Below, in pieces: positions 7,338 to 17,273 of a stretch of DNA of 64,000 nt. This stretch comes from Halocynthiibacter styelae (GTDB taxonomy: Bacteria; Pseudomonadota; Alphaproteobacteria; Rhodobacterales; Rhodobacteraceae). Made by a program: the position numbers and the translations under genes. Every line of letters begins with the position of its first letter. Position 1 is the stretch's first letter. The notes below the pieces were generated by a model. The model did no database searches and had not been told where the DNA came from. It saw only the letters and a program-made list of their open reading frames with translations. Location of the stretch: NCBI RefSeq assembly GCF_016123485.1, contig NZ_JADCKQ010000009.1, positions 62,001-126,000 of the forward strand, in the 5' to 3' direction.

Positions 7338-8786
7338 ATGGAGCTACAAAACAAAGCCACAAGTCTCTGGCGAAATTTCTTTAACGTCAGAATGGTTCAA
7401 ATCCGTACATTTCACATGACATGGTTTGCGTTCTTCGCATGTTTCTTCGCATGGTTCGGCATCGCGCCGATGATGATCATCGTGCGCGAAGAACTGGGCC
7501 TGACCAAATCCCAGGTCGGCTGGACCATCATCGCATCCGTTGCCGTGACCGTGTTCGCGCGCTTCTTTATCGGCTGGTTCTGTGACCGGGTCGGCCCGCG
7601 CATCGCCTATACATCCCTGCTGCTAGTCGGGTCTTTGCCTGTTGCGGGGATCGGCCTTGCCAACAGCTTTGAAAGCTTTCTGATCTTTCGCCTGCTGATC
7701 GGTGTGATTGGCGCGTCTTTCGTGATCACTCAATACCACACCACCGTGATGTTTGCGCCCAACGTGGTTGGTACTGCAAATGCGACCTCTGCGGGCTGGG
7801 GCAACCTGGGTGGCGGTGTCACACAGATCGTTATGCCTTTGATCTTCACAGGCTTTATCGTTGGCTTCGGTTTCACAGATGCGGCTGCATGGCGTGCGTC
7901 TATGGTACTGGTTGGTGGTGTGACATTTGGCATCGGGATCGCTTATTTCTTCCTGACACAGGACGCGCCTGACGGGAACTTCAAAGACCTGCGCGCCCAG
8001 GGCAAGATGCAGTCAAAGGACAAAGTCACTGGCGCATACTTTGCTGCAATGGCCGACTACCGTGTCTGGCTGATGTTCGTGATCTACGGCGCGTGTTTTG
8101 GCATTGAGCTGTTGGTCAACGGGTCTATCGCGCTCTATTTTGTCGACTACTTTGACTTCTTCAAAGGCATGCCACTGGCCCGTGCTGCGGTGACCGCGGG
8201 TATGATTGCCGGTCTGTTCGGTCTGATGAACATCTTTGCCCGGACATTGGGCGGCATCTTTGGCGACAACTTTGCAGCACTCTGGGGCCTGAAAGGTCGC
8301 ACAACCTGGTTGTTCATTGCCCTGTTGGGCGAAGGCCTTGCGCTGATGTTGTTCAGCCAGATGCCCATCCTGGTTCTCGCGATCCCAACCCTGATCCTGT
8401 TCTCTCTGTTCACACAGATGTCTGAAGGCGCAACCTATTCCGTGGTGCCATTCGTCAACAAAAAAGCACTTGGCGCGGTTGCCGGTGTGGTGGGTGCAGG
8501 CGGGAACGCCGGTGCGGTTCTGGGCGGGTTCCTGTTGAAAAGCGAAGCTTACAACAGCAACTGGGACGATGCCTATCTGACCATTGGTATGATCGTAACC
8601 TGCGTATCCGTTCTGGCCCTGTTCATCCGTTTCTCACCTGAACAGGAAGCTGAAGAACGCGCCTTGTTTGAAAAAGCCAGCATCGATGGCCTGCAGATGC
8701 ATGCAGATCAAGCCAACGCAGCCCTGGCACGATCCGTGGCGATTGTTGAGGACTACAACCGCACACACCCTGACAACAAAGCATAA
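7338..8786 (+). CDS. narK1: NarK1-type nitrate transporter (MFS)
   Basis: A 482-residue, 12-helix major facilitator of the nitrate/nitrite porter family. The family signatures are present: the GWFCDRVGPR loop between helices 2 and 3, and the glycine-rich helix-5 motif SAGWGNLGGG. NarK1-type proteins are thought to import nitrate with protons, which starts respiration before an internal nitrite pool exists. The start has GGAGG 6 bases upstream of ATG 7338. It is the first gene of the nar operon. In Paracoccus denitrificans NarK1 and NarK2 are fused in one 24-helix protein; here they are separate genes 61 bases apart. The tail after about residue 440 is hydrophilic and cytoplasmic. Confidence 0.92.
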   Translation: MELQNKATSLWRNFFNVRMVQIRTFHMTWFAFFACFFAWFGIAPMMIIVREELGLTKSQVGWTIIASVAVTVFARFFIGWFCDRVGPRIAYTSLLLVGSLPVAGIGLANSFESFLIFRLLIGVIGASFVITQYHTTVMFAPNVVGTANATSAGWGNLGGGVTQIVMPLIFTGFIVGFGFTDAAAWRASMVLVGGVTFGIGIAYFFLTQDAPDGNFKDLRAQGKMQSKDKVTGAYFAAMADYRVWLMFVIYGACFGIELLVNGSIALYFVDYFDFFKGMPLARAAVTAGMIAGLFGLMNIFARTLGGIFGDNFAALWGLKGRTTWLFIALLGEGLALMLFSQMPILVLAIPTLILFSLFTQMSEGATYSVVPFVNKKALGAVAGVVGAGGNAGAVLGGFLLKSEAYNSNWDDAYLTIGMIVTCVSVLALFIRFSPEQEAEERALFEKASIDGLQMHADQANAALARSVAIVEDYNRTHPDNKA

Positions 8787-8847
8787 CAATACTCACAGGC
8801 GGGTCATCCGGACCCGCCGCAACCCTCACACTGAGGAGGAACTAAAA

Positions 8848-10455
8848 TTGGGACAAGATCTTAGAAACTATACACCAGAAGACGAAACCTTCTGGCAGAA
8901 TGAAGGGAAGGCGATTGCGAACCGCAACCTCTGGATCTCCATTCCATCGCTGCTTTGCGGCTTTGCGGTCTGGCTGTACTGGGGCATCATCACCGTTCAG
9001 ATGATCAACCTTGGGTTCGGCTTTGAAAAATCTGACCTGTTCACTTTGGGTGCGATTGCTGGTCTGACCGGTGCGACCCTGCGTATCCCGTCCACATTCT
9101 TCGTGCGTATCGCGGGGGGACGGAACACTATTTTCTTCACCACCGCCCTGTTGATGATCCCTGCCCTTGGCGCGGGTTACTATCTGCAAGACCCGAACAC
9201 ACCGCTGTGGAAATTCCAGGTTCTGGCATTCCTGTCCGGTATCGGTGGCGGTAACTTCTCATCCTCCATGTCCAACATTTCTTTCTTCTTCCCGAAAAAG
9301 ATGCAGGGCTATTCCCTGGGCATGAACGCGGGTCTTGGCAACTTTGGTGTGACCACCATGCAAATCCTGATCCCGCTGGTGATGACCTTTGGTCTGTTCG
9401 GTGGCGAAGGCCGTGAGCTGGTGAACACTTCCGGCACACTGATCGGTAAAATCCCTGCGGGCACTGAAACTTACATTCAGAACGCTGGTTTTGTCTGGCT
9501 CTTGTTCCTCGTACCGCTTGCCTTTGCAGGCTGGTGGGGCATGAACAACATCCGTGATGAACATGTATCCCCTGACATCCCGTCCCCTGTAGGCGCATTT
9601 GGCACCATCACCGGTATGTTGCTGGTGGGTTTCCTGACCGCCGCTTTTGGTCTGTGGCTGATGTTGCCTGCGAAAGTTGGTGGGTCTGGCTTTATGATCT
9701 CTAAGTGGATCGTTCTGCCCATCGTGATCGCGCTGACTGTGTTCCTCTTGAAAATGATCCCCGGTCAGGTCGGTCAGAACCTGTCACGTCAGTATAAGAT
9801 CTTCGGCAACAAGCACACCTGGGCGATGACCGTGATCTACACCATGACCTTTGGTTCTTTCATCGGTTATGCGGCGACCTTTGCCCTGGCCATCAAAGTT
9901 GTCTTCGGCTTCCAGCACGTTGAGATTGACGGTGTGATGACCCATGATCTGGCCAACCCGAACGGCCCTTCTGCCCTGATGTATGCCTGGATGGGCCCCT
10001 TCATCGGCGCGCTGATCCGTCCGGTTGGTGGTATGATTGCTGATAAACTGGGTGGCGCACGTGTGACACAGTGGATCTCTATCGTGATGGTTGGTTCCGC
10101 CCTGGGTGTGGCTTACTTCCTGAAGCAGGCTTACGTGTCCGCAACCCCGGAAGAGTTCTTCTTCCCCTTCATGATCCTCTTCCTGATCCTGTTCGCAGCA
10201 ACTGGTATCGGCAACGGGTCCACCTTCCGCACCATCGCTGTAGCGTTCAACAAAGAGCAGGCTGGTCCTGTACTGGGCTGGACCGCTGCGGTGGCTGCTT
10301 ATGGCGCCTTCATCATCCCGAAAGTGTTTGGTGAGCAGATCAAAGCCGCGACACCTGAATACGCGCTTTACGGTTTTGCAGTCTTCTACGGCGTCTGCAT
10401 CCTGATCAACTGGTGGTTCTACCTGCGCCCCGGCGCCTACATCAAGAACCCTTGA
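8848..10455 (+). CDS. narK2: NarK2-type nitrate/nitrite antiporter (MFS)
   Basis: A 535-residue major facilitator with a glycine-rich nitrate-porter motif (GMNAGLGNFGVTT) and a second copy in its C-terminal half (FAATGIGNGSTFR). NarK2-type proteins exchange periplasmic nitrate for cytoplasmic nitrite, the steady-state mode during nitrate respiration. I chose the TTG at 8848 because GAGGAGG stands 8 bases before it and the homologous sequence begins there. An in-frame ATG at 8668 would place 60 residues over the end of narK1 and give no family-like sequence. Together with NarK1 this corresponds to the NarK1-NarK2 fusion of Paracoccus. The 110-base gap to narG holds a hairpin. Confidence 0.9.
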   Translation: MGQDLRNYTPEDETFWQNEGKAIANRNLWISIPSLLCGFAVWLYWGIITVQMINLGFGFEKSDLFTLGAIAGLTGATLRIPSTFFVRIAGGRNTIFFTTALLMIPALGAGYYLQDPNTPLWKFQVLAFLSGIGGGNFSSSMSNISFFFPKKMQGYSLGMNAGLGNFGVTTMQILIPLVMTFGLFGGEGRELVNTSGTLIGKIPAGTETYIQNAGFVWLLFLVPLAFAGWWGMNNIRDEHVSPDIPSPVGAFGTITGMLLVGFLTAAFGLWLMLPAKVGGSGFMISKWIVLPIVIALTVFLLKMIPGQVGQNLSRQYKIFGNKHTWAMTVIYTMTFGSFIGYAATFALAIKVVFGFQHVEIDGVMTHDLANPNGPSALMYAWMGPFIGALIRPVGGMIADKLGGARVTQWISIVMVGSALGVAYFLKQAYVSATPEEFFFPFMILFLILFAATGIGNGSTFRTIAVAFNKEQAGPVLGWTAAVAAYGAFIIPKVFGEQIKAATPEYALYGFAVFYGVCILINWWFYLRPGAYIKNP

Positions 10456-10500
10456 TTTCCGACACTTCAGTTCCGGCCACCCTGGCCGGGGCTGAGCCAG

Positions 10501-10540
10501 CCCGCCCCGCCCTTCCGCACTTCCCGTGCACCGGGGCGGG
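10501..10540 (+). other. GC hairpin between narK2 and narG
   Basis: CCCGCCCCG (10501-10509) pairs with CGGGGCGGG (10532-10540) around a 22-base loop. No T-run follows; instead the narG ribosome binding site (AAGGAG) comes 12 bases later. It therefore looks like an mRNA stability or processing element, or a leaky stop that sets the narK:narG ratio, rather than a full terminator. Confidence 0.5.
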
Positions 10541-10565
10541 CCAGCAAACCTAAGGAGAACATGAG

Positions 10566-13500
10566 ATGAGCCATCTGCTCGACCGTCTGAATTTCTTCCA
10601 GTCAAAGCAACTGGATACCTTTTCCAACAAGCATGGTCAGACCACAAATGAGGACCGCGCCTGGGAAGATGTTTACCGCAACCGCTGGCGTCACGACAAA
10701 GTTGTGCGTTCGACCCACGGTGTGAACTGTACCGGCTCATGTTCGTGGAAGATCTACGTAAAATCCGGCATCGTGACCTGGGAAACCCAGCAAACTGACT
10801 ACCCACGCACACGCCCTGATCTGCCGAACCACGAACCACGCGGCTGTGCCCGTGGGGCCAGCTATTCCTGGTATCTCTATTCTGCCAACCGGGTGAAAAA
10901 CCCGTTGATCCGCGGTAAGCTGATGAAAGCCTGGCGTCGTATGCGCAAGAACATGGAACCCGCTGCGGCCTGGAAAGCCCTTCAGGAAGATCCGGTTCTG
11001 CGCGCAAGCTATGTGAAAACCCGTGGTAAAGGCGGCTTTGTGCGCGCGACCTGGGATGAGAGCACTGAGATCATCGCCGCCGCCAACGCCTATACCGTGA
11101 AAACATACGGCCCCGACCGCGTCTTTGGCTTCTCGCCAATTCCTGCGATGTCCATGGTGTCTTATGCCGCTGGTTCACGCTACCTGTCGCTGCTTGGCGG
11201 CGTCTGCATGTCATTCTATGACTGGTATTGTGACCTTCCACCTGCCTCTCCGATGACCTGGGGTGAGCAAACCGACGTGCCTGAATCTGCTGATTGGTAC
11301 AATGCGGGTTACCTGCTGTTGTGGGGGTCTAACGTTCCACAAACACGTACCCCTGATGCACACTTCTATACAGAAGCCCGTTATCGCGGCACGAAATCCG
11401 CCGTTGTTTCGCCTGACTATTCAGAAGCCGCTAAGTTTGGTGACATCTGGCTGAACGCAAAACAGGGCACCGATGCGGCGCTGGCCATGGCTTTTGGCCA
11501 CGTAATCCTGCGCGAATTCCACTTGGATCGTCAGGCCGAATATTTTGAGGATTACACCCGCAAATATTCTGACTTTCCGATGCTTGTCACCATGGAAGAA
11601 AAAGATGGCCGCATGATCCCGGGTCGTTTCCTGCGGGCGGATGATCTTGCCGGTAAGCTTGGTGAAAAGAACAATCCCGAATGGAAAACCATCGCCTGGG
11701 ACAGTGAAAATGGCCTTTGTGCACCAAACGGGTCTGTCGGTTATCGCTGGGGCGAAGACGGTGAATGGAACCTTGAGGAACGCGCCAAGGGCAAAGACAC
11801 TGATCTGAAGATGTCCTTCATCCTTGAAGAAGATCACGACGAAGTTGTCGGCGTTGATTTCCCGTATTTCGGCGGTGAAGCCACTGAAAACTTCCATAAA
11901 TGTGACCACCCTGACGTTCTGACCCGCAATATTCCGGTCAAGAAAATCAAGTCCGGCAAAAAGACCATCACCGTTGCCACTGTGTTTGACCTCTTCTGTG
12001 CGAACTATGGTCTGGATCGTGGCCTGGGCGGTGAATGGGTATCTAAAGACTATAACGACGATATCCCCGGCACCCCGGCCTGGGCTGAGAAAATCACAGG
12101 CGTTTCCCGTGATAAAATCGAAGCCGTGGCCCGTGAATTCGCCCTCAACGCTGAGAAAACCAATGGTAAATCCATGGTCATTCTGGGCGCGGGTCTGAAC
12201 CACTGGTACCACATGGATATGAACTATCGCGGTATCATCAACATGCTGGTGATGTGTGGTTGTATCGGTCAATCCGGCGGTGGCTGGAGCCACTATGTGG
12301 GCCAAGAAAAACTGCGTCCGCAGACCGGTTGGCAGCCGCTGGCCTTTGGTCTCGACTGGTGCCGTCCTCCACGTCACATGAACTCCACCTCTGCCTGGTA
12401 TGCGCACACAGATCAGTTCCGTTACGAACAATTGTCAGCAAATGAAATCCTGTCCCCGACCGCACCGGAAGGTGACTGGGATATCAACCTGATTGATTAC
12501 AACATCCGTGCGGAACGCATGGGCTGGTTGCCGTCCGCACCACAGCTGAAAACCAACCCACTTGAGGTGGCCAAAGCTGCGAAAGAAGCTGGCAAAGAGA
12601 TCCCGGCTTATGTGGCTGAACAGCTGAAATCCGGCGATCTGGAAATGTCCTGTGAGGATCCGGATGCACCGGAAAACTGGCCACGCAACCTGTTTATCTG
12701 GCGTTCCAACCTGCTTGGTTCTTCCGGTAAAGGTCACGAATATTTCCTCAAGCACCTGCTTGGCACCGATCACGGTGTTCTGGGCAAGGACCTGGGTGAA
12801 GAAGGCGGCGCAATGCCGAAGGAAGCCAAATGGCACAAGGACGCCCCGAAAGGCAAACTTGACCTTCTGGTGACCATCGACTTCCGCATGTCCACCACTG
12901 CTGTGTATTCAGACATCGTTCTGCCGACCGCAAGCTGGTATGAGAAAGACGATCTGAACACCTCAGACATGCACCCGTTCATCCACCCGCTTCAGGCGGC
13001 GGTTGATCCGGCGTACGAAAGCAAATCTGACTGGGAAATCTTCAAATCCATCGCGCAGAAATTCAGCGAAGTCGCACCAGAAATCCTGGGCGTTGAAACT
13101 GACATTGTGCAATTGCCAATCCTGCATGACACCCCTGCCGAAATCGCGCAGGATCAAGTGCTTGACTGGAAGAAAGGCGAATGTGATCTGATCCCTGGTA
13201 AAACCGCGCCAAACTATATCGCGGTCGAACGGGATTACCCGAACCTGGGTAAAAAATTCACCTCTGTCGGTCCTCTGCTTGAAAAGCTGGGCAACGGCGG
13301 CAAGGGCATCAACTGGAACACCGAAACGGAGGTGCACCACCTTGGTGATCTGAACGGTCGTGTACTGGAAGATGGCGTTTCCAAAGGTCAGCCAAAGCTT
13401 GATACTGCGATTGATGCGGCGGAAATGATCCTGATGCTGGCGCCTGAAACCAACGGCGAAGTTGCGGTGAAAGCCTGGAACGAACTGTCTAAGGCAACCG

Positions 13501-14294
13501 GTCGTGAACACGCCCACCTGGCCCTGCCGAAGGAAGACGAAAAGATCCGTTTCCGTGACATCGCGGTGCAACCGCGTAAGATCATTTCCTCCCCTACCTG
13601 GTCCGGTATCGAAAGCGAAGAGGTCTGCTATAACGCAGGTTACACCAACGTGCATGAGCTGATCCCATGGCGTACCCTGACCGGCCGTCAGCAGCTGTAT
13701 CAGGATCACCTGTGGATGCGCGCATTTGGTGAGGGTTTTGTCGGCTGGCGTCCTCCAGTGGATCTGAAAACCATCAATGCGGATATTCAGGACGATGGCG
13801 ATAATCTGATCCTCAACTTCATCACACCGCACCAGAAATGGGGCATTCACTCTACTTACAGTGACAACCTGATGATGCTGACCCTGAACCGGGGTGGCCC
13901 TGTGGTCTGGATTTCCGAAACTGATGCGAAATCTGCCGGGATCGTCGATAACGACTGGGTCGAAGTCTATAACGCCAATGGTGCCCTGACTGCGCGTGCG
14001 GTTGTGTCCCAGCGGATGAAAGACGGTACGATCTTCATGTATCACGCCCAGGAAAAAATCGTGAACACACCGGGTTCTGAGAAAACCGGTCATCGCGGTG
14101 GCATCCACAACTCGGTCACACGGGCAACCGTGAAACCAACCCATATGATCGGGGCCTATGCGCACCAGTCCTATGGTTTCAACTACTACGGCACAGTTGG
14201 TTCCAACCGCGATGAATTCGTGGTTGTGCGTAAAATGCGCAAAGTCGACTGGCTTGATACCCCTGCAACCCAATCTCCGGAGGCAGCAGAATGA
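10566..14294 (+). CDS. narG: Membrane-bound respiratory nitrate reductase, alpha subunit NarG
   Basis: A 1242-residue molybdopterin oxidoreductase (E. coli NarG has 1247). The FS0 cluster ligands are His51, Cys55, Cys59 and Cys94, which is exactly E. coli H49/C53/C57/C92 shifted by two. The molybdenum-binding Asp is Asp223 in WYCDLPPASP. There is no N-terminal RR signal, in agreement with a cytoplasmic active site. NarG holds Mo-bisMGD and reduces nitrate to nitrite with electrons from NarH. The start has AAGGAG 8 bases upstream; the 3' end overlaps narH by ATGA. Confidence 0.97.
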   Translation: MSHLLDRLNFFQSKQLDTFSNKHGQTTNEDRAWEDVYRNRWRHDKVVRSTHGVNCTGSCSWKIYVKSGIVTWETQQTDYPRTRPDLPNHEPRGCARGASYSWYLYSANRVKNPLIRGKLMKAWRRMRKNMEPAAAWKALQEDPVLRASYVKTRGKGGFVRATWDESTEIIAAANAYTVKTYGPDRVFGFSPIPAMSMVSYAAGSRYLSLLGGVCMSFYDWYCDLPPASPMTWGEQTDVPESADWYNAGYLLLWGSNVPQTRTPDAHFYTEARYRGTKSAVVSPDYSEAAKFGDIWLNAKQGTDAALAMAFGHVILREFHLDRQAEYFEDYTRKYSDFPMLVTMEEKDGRMIPGRFLRADDLAGKLGEKNNPEWKTIAWDSENGLCAPNGSVGYRWGEDGEWNLEERAKGKDTDLKMSFILEEDHDEVVGVDFPYFGGEATENFHKCDHPDVLTRNIPVKKIKSGKKTITVATVFDLFCANYGLDRGLGGEWVSKDYNDDIPGTPAWAEKITGVSRDKIEAVAREFALNAEKTNGKSMVILGAGLNHWYHMDMNYRGIINMLVMCGCIGQSGGGWSHYVGQEKLRPQTGWQPLAFGLDWCRPPRHMNSTSAWYAHTDQFRYEQLSANEILSPTAPEGDWDINLIDYNIRAERMGWLPSAPQLKTNPLEVAKAAKEAGKEIPAYVAEQLKSGDLEMSCEDPDAPENWPRNLFIWRSNLLGSSGKGHEYFLKHLLGTDHGVLGKDLGEEGGAMPKEAKWHKDAPKGKLDLLVTIDFRMSTTAVYSDIVLPTASWYEKDDLNTSDMHPFIHPLQAAVDPAYESKSDWEIFKSIAQKFSEVAPEILGVETDIVQLPILHDTPAEIAQDQVLDWKKGECDLIPGKTAPNYIAVERDYPNLGKKFTSVGPLLEKLGNGGKGINWNTETEVHHLGDLNGRVLEDGVSKGQPKLDTAIDAAEMILMLAPETNGEVAVKAWNELSKATGREHAHLALPKEDEKIRFRDIAVQPRKIISSPTWSGIESEEVCYNAGYTNVHELIPWRTLTGRQQLYQDHLWMRAFGEGFVGWRPPVDLKTINADIQDDGDNLILNFITPHQKWGIHSTYSDNLMMLTLNRGGPVVWISETDAKSAGIVDNDWVEVYNANGALTARAVVSQRMKDGTIFMYHAQEKIVNTPGSEKTGHRGGIHNSVTRATVKPTHMIGAYAHQSYGFNYYGTVGSNRDEFVVVRKMRKVDWLDTPATQSPEAAE

Positions 14295-15841
14295 AGATCC
14301 GCGCACAAATTGGCATGGTGCTGAACCTTGATAAATGTATCGGGTGCCACACCTGTTCCGTGACCTGTAAGAACGTCTGGACCTCCCGTGAGGGGGTCGA
14401 GTACGCATGGTTCAACAACGTTGAAAGTAAGCCTGGCACAGGTTACCCGAAAGACTGGGAAAACCAGAAGCGTTGGAATGGCGGCTGGGAACGGACCAAA
14501 AAGGGTAAACTTCAGCCCAAGATGGGGTCAAAATGGCGGGTGCTGGCGAAACTGTTCGGCAACCCCGACCTGCCCGAAATCGACGATTACTATGAACCAT
14601 TTGATTTCGACTATGACCACCTGAAATCCGCGCCGGAAATGAACCACTATCCGACCGCACGCCCGTTTTCCAAGATCACAGGCGAACGGATGGAAAAGAT
14701 CGAAACCGGTCCGAACTGGGAAGAAATCCTGGGTGGTGAATTCGCGAAACGTGGCGAAGACTATAACTTCGAGGGCATCCAGAAAGAGATCTACGGCGAA
14801 TATGAAAATACATTCATGATGTATTTGCCACGTCTCTGTGAACACTGTCTGAACCCCGCCTGTGCCGCCGCCTGCCCGTCAGGTGCGATCTACAAGCGTG
14901 AAGAAGACGGCATCGTTCTGATTGACCAAGAAAAATGCCGCGGCTGGCGCATGTGTGTGTCCGGCTGCCCCTACAAAAAGGTCTATTACAACTGGGAAAG
15001 CGGCAAGTCTGAGAAATGTACCTTCTGCTATCCACGCATTGAATCTGGTCAGCCAACTGTCTGTTCCGAAACCTGTGTGGGACGTATCCGTTACCTGGGT
15101 GTGATGCTCTATGATCAGGATCGCATTGATGAAGCGGCCAACGTAAGTGATGAACAGGATCTGTATAAATCCCAGTGTGACATCTTCCTTGATCCGAACG
15201 ATCCGGAAATCGCCGCCGAAGCCATCCGTCAGGGTGTGCCGCAGGATTGGGTGAAATCTGCCCAGAACTCGCCGGTCTATAAAATGGCGATGGACTGGAA
15301 GATCGCCTTCCCGCTGCACCCGGAATACCGCACATTGCCAATGGTCTGGTATATCCCGCCACTGTCCCCGATCCAGAACGCAGCAGAAGCCGGCGCGATT
15401 GGTATCGACAAGGAAATGCCGGACGTCAAATCCCTGCGTATCCCTGTGAAATATCTGGCAAACATGCTGACCGCCGGTGAAGAATCCCCTGTGGTTTCTG
15501 CCCTGGAACGGATGCTTGCGATGCGGGCGTATATGCGCAGCAAAACCGTTGACGGTGTGATTGATGCGGGCATTGCCGAACGTGTGGGCATGACACCGGA
15601 ACTGATCGAGGACATGTATCACATCATGGCGATCGCCAACTATGAGGATCGTTTTGTTGTGCCAACCGCGCACCGCGAACAGGTTGAAGACGCCTATGAC
15701 ATCCGCAGCGGCTGTGGCTTTACCGATGGCAACGGCTGTTCCACCGGCACAAGCAAGGGTTCCATGTTTGGCGGCAAATCCAAAGACTTCCGACTGCCAA
15801 ACCCAATGCATACCGGACCACAGAATATGGAGGGCAAATGA
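14291..15841 (+). CDS. narH: Respiratory nitrate reductase, beta subunit NarH
   Basis: A 516-residue iron-sulfur electron-transfer subunit (E. coli 512). Four cysteine clusters are visible: CIGCHTCSVTC near residue 16, CEHCLNPACAAACPSGAI near 184, CRGWRMCVSGCPYKK near 217 (Trp in place of a Cys, the known NarH mark of a [3Fe-4S] cluster), and CTFCYPRIESGQPTVCSETC near 244. It carries electrons from the NarI haems to NarG. It overlaps narG by four bases (ATGA) and narJ by four bases, so translation is coupled through the set. Confidence 0.97.
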   Translation: MKIRAQIGMVLNLDKCIGCHTCSVTCKNVWTSREGVEYAWFNNVESKPGTGYPKDWENQKRWNGGWERTKKGKLQPKMGSKWRVLAKLFGNPDLPEIDDYYEPFDFDYDHLKSAPEMNHYPTARPFSKITGERMEKIETGPNWEEILGGEFAKRGEDYNFEGIQKEIYGEYENTFMMYLPRLCEHCLNPACAAACPSGAIYKREEDGIVLIDQEKCRGWRMCVSGCPYKKVYYNWESGKSEKCTFCYPRIESGQPTVCSETCVGRIRYLGVMLYDQDRIDEAANVSDEQDLYKSQCDIFLDPNDPEIAAEAIRQGVPQDWVKSAQNSPVYKMAMDWKIAFPLHPEYRTLPMVWYIPPLSPIQNAAEAGAIGIDKEMPDVKSLRIPVKYLANMLTAGEESPVVSALERMLAMRAYMRSKTVDGVIDAGIAERVGMTPELIEDMYHIMAIANYEDRFVVPTAHREQVEDAYDIRSGCGFTDGNGCSTGTSKGSMFGGKSKDFRLPNPMHTGPQNMEGK

Positions 15842-16557
15842 TGCTTATGCCATTAAAAGCCATCTCGGCTATCTTAAGCTACCCGTCGACCGATCTTCAG
15901 GCGGCAGGCCCGGAACTGAAGGCAGCCCTTGCAGAGGGCGACCTTCTGACACCCAAACTGGTCGATCTTCTGTCGCGCCTTGTCGATGACATCGCGGGCA
16001 TGGATATCTATGCGGCACAGGAACGCTATGTGGGGCTGTTTGATCGGTCCCGCACCCTGTCCCTGAACCTGTTTGAACATGTGCACGGCGAAAGCCGTGA
16101 CCGTGGCCCTGCCATGGTGGATCTGGTCGAAATGTATCGTGCCGGTGGGTTTGAACCCATCGCGTCCGAGCTGCCCGATCACCTGCCGGTGCTGCTGGAA
16201 TTCCTGGCCTCTCGCCCCATGGCAGAGGTGAAAGATGTGATCGGTGATACCGCGCATATTCTGGAAAACCTGCAAACCCGCCTGACCCGCCGTGAAAGCG
16301 GTTACGCCGCCGCCATGGCCGCCCTGCAACACATCGCAGGTGTCAAAGCCGACGCCGCGGCAGTTGAGGCGCTTTTAAGCGTTCCGGATGAAGACCCGGA
16401 CGATCTCGAAGCGCTGGATCAGGTCTGGGAAGAAGCCCAGGTCACCTTTGGTCCCGATCCCGCCGCAGGGTGCCCACAGGTCCGCGATATGCTTGCGAAC
16501 CTGGATCAGCCCGTCAATCAGCCAACCGATGGCAATCGCGCCACCGCAGCCGAATAA
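15838..16557 (+). CDS. narJ: Nitrate reductase assembly chaperone NarJ
   Basis: A 239-residue all-helical protein of the NarJ/TorD family. The family block ERYVGLFDRSRTLSLNLFEHVHGESRDRGPAM is present around residues 61-92. NarJ is not part of the final enzyme: it binds the NarG N-terminus, helps cofactor insertion, and delays membrane docking until NarGH is mature. The start ATG overlaps the narH stop (ATGA). An ATG a few codons later is possible but would not change the domain. The C-terminus is acidic and proline-rich. Confidence 0.92.
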   Translation: MMLMPLKAISAILSYPSTDLQAAGPELKAALAEGDLLTPKLVDLLSRLVDDIAGMDIYAAQERYVGLFDRSRTLSLNLFEHVHGESRDRGPAMVDLVEMYRAGGFEPIASELPDHLPVLLEFLASRPMAEVKDVIGDTAHILENLQTRLTRRESGYAAAMAALQHIAGVKADAAAVEALLSVPDEDPDDLEALDQVWEEAQVTFGPDPAAGCPQVRDMLANLDQPVNQPTDGNRATAAE

Positions 16558-16568
16558 GGAGAATAGAC

Positions 16569-17252
16569 ATGCATGAATTTCTGTTCGGAACCTTCCCCTA
16601 TATCGCGATCACTGTGATGATTGTGGGATCCATCGCCCGCTATGAACGCGACCCTTTCACCTGGAAATCATCGTCCTCACAGCTGTTGCGCCGCAAACAG
16701 CTGATCATCGGATCCAGCCTGTTTCACGTCGGTGTTCTGGGCATTCTTGCCGGGCACTTTGTCGGCCTTTTGACACCCATCGCGATCTTTGACGCGATCG
16801 GCGTGTCCCATGGTGCGAAACAAATGCTCGCCGTTGTCGCTGGTGGCATCTTTGGCATTATGGCGCTTGTCGGCGGTGCAATGCTGTTTCACCGTCGCTG
16901 GACCGATCCGCGCATTCGCAAGACCAGTTCTTTTGCAGATATCGCAATCCTTGCGATGTTGCTGGCACAGTTGATCCTGGGGCTTGGCACGATCTTCAGT
17001 TCTCTGGGTCACCTGGATGGTCATGAGATGGTGAAATTCATGTCCTGGGCGCAGGGGATTATCTTTTTTGACGGGGCCGCCGCCAGCTATATCGCGGACG
17101 TGGCACTTGTGTTCAAACTGCACATCCTGCTGGGCCTGACGATCTTCCTGGCCTTCCCCTTCACACGTCTCGTTCACATGCTGTCAGCCCCCGTACGGTA
17201 TTTCGTACGCCCCGGCTATCAGATCGTGCGTTCGCGTCGTAAATCAAACTAA
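16569..17252 (+). CDS. narI: Respiratory nitrate reductase, gamma subunit NarI (cytochrome b)
   Basis: A 227-residue membrane cytochrome b (E. coli 225) with five hydrophobic helices. His53 and His63 in the FHVGVLGILAGHF stretch match E. coli H56/H66. The other haem ligand pair lies in the last helices (FKLHILLGL and RLVHML). NarI takes electrons from quinol on the periplasmic side. I placed the start at ATG 16569 because AAGGAG stands 7 bases before it and the protein then starts MHEFLFGTFPYIA as in the family; upstream in-frame codons lie inside narJ. It ends 21 bases before the parvulin gene. Confidence 0.95.
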   Translation: MHEFLFGTFPYIAITVMIVGSIARYERDPFTWKSSSSQLLRRKQLIIGSSLFHVGVLGILAGHFVGLLTPIAIFDAIGVSHGAKQMLAVVAGGIFGIMALVGGAMLFHRRWTDPRIRKTSSFADIAILAMLLAQLILGLGTIFSSLGHLDGHEMVKFMSWAQGIIFFDGAAASYIADVALVFKLHILLGLTIFLAFPFTRLVHMLSAPVRYFVRPGYQIVRSRRKSN

Positions 17253-17273
17253 CCCTCTGTGGAGTAACGAAAA

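Noticed and set aside
8668-8847. Upstream ATG extension of narK2 by 60 residues
   Set aside because: It lies over the end of narK1, gives no transporter-like sequence, and TTG 8848 has a strong GAGGAGG ribosome binding site.
11421-14408. Long antisense frames (336 and 481 residues) across narG
   Set aside because: They are mirror frames of a conserved 1242-residue enzyme, have no family-like sequence and no ribosome binding site.
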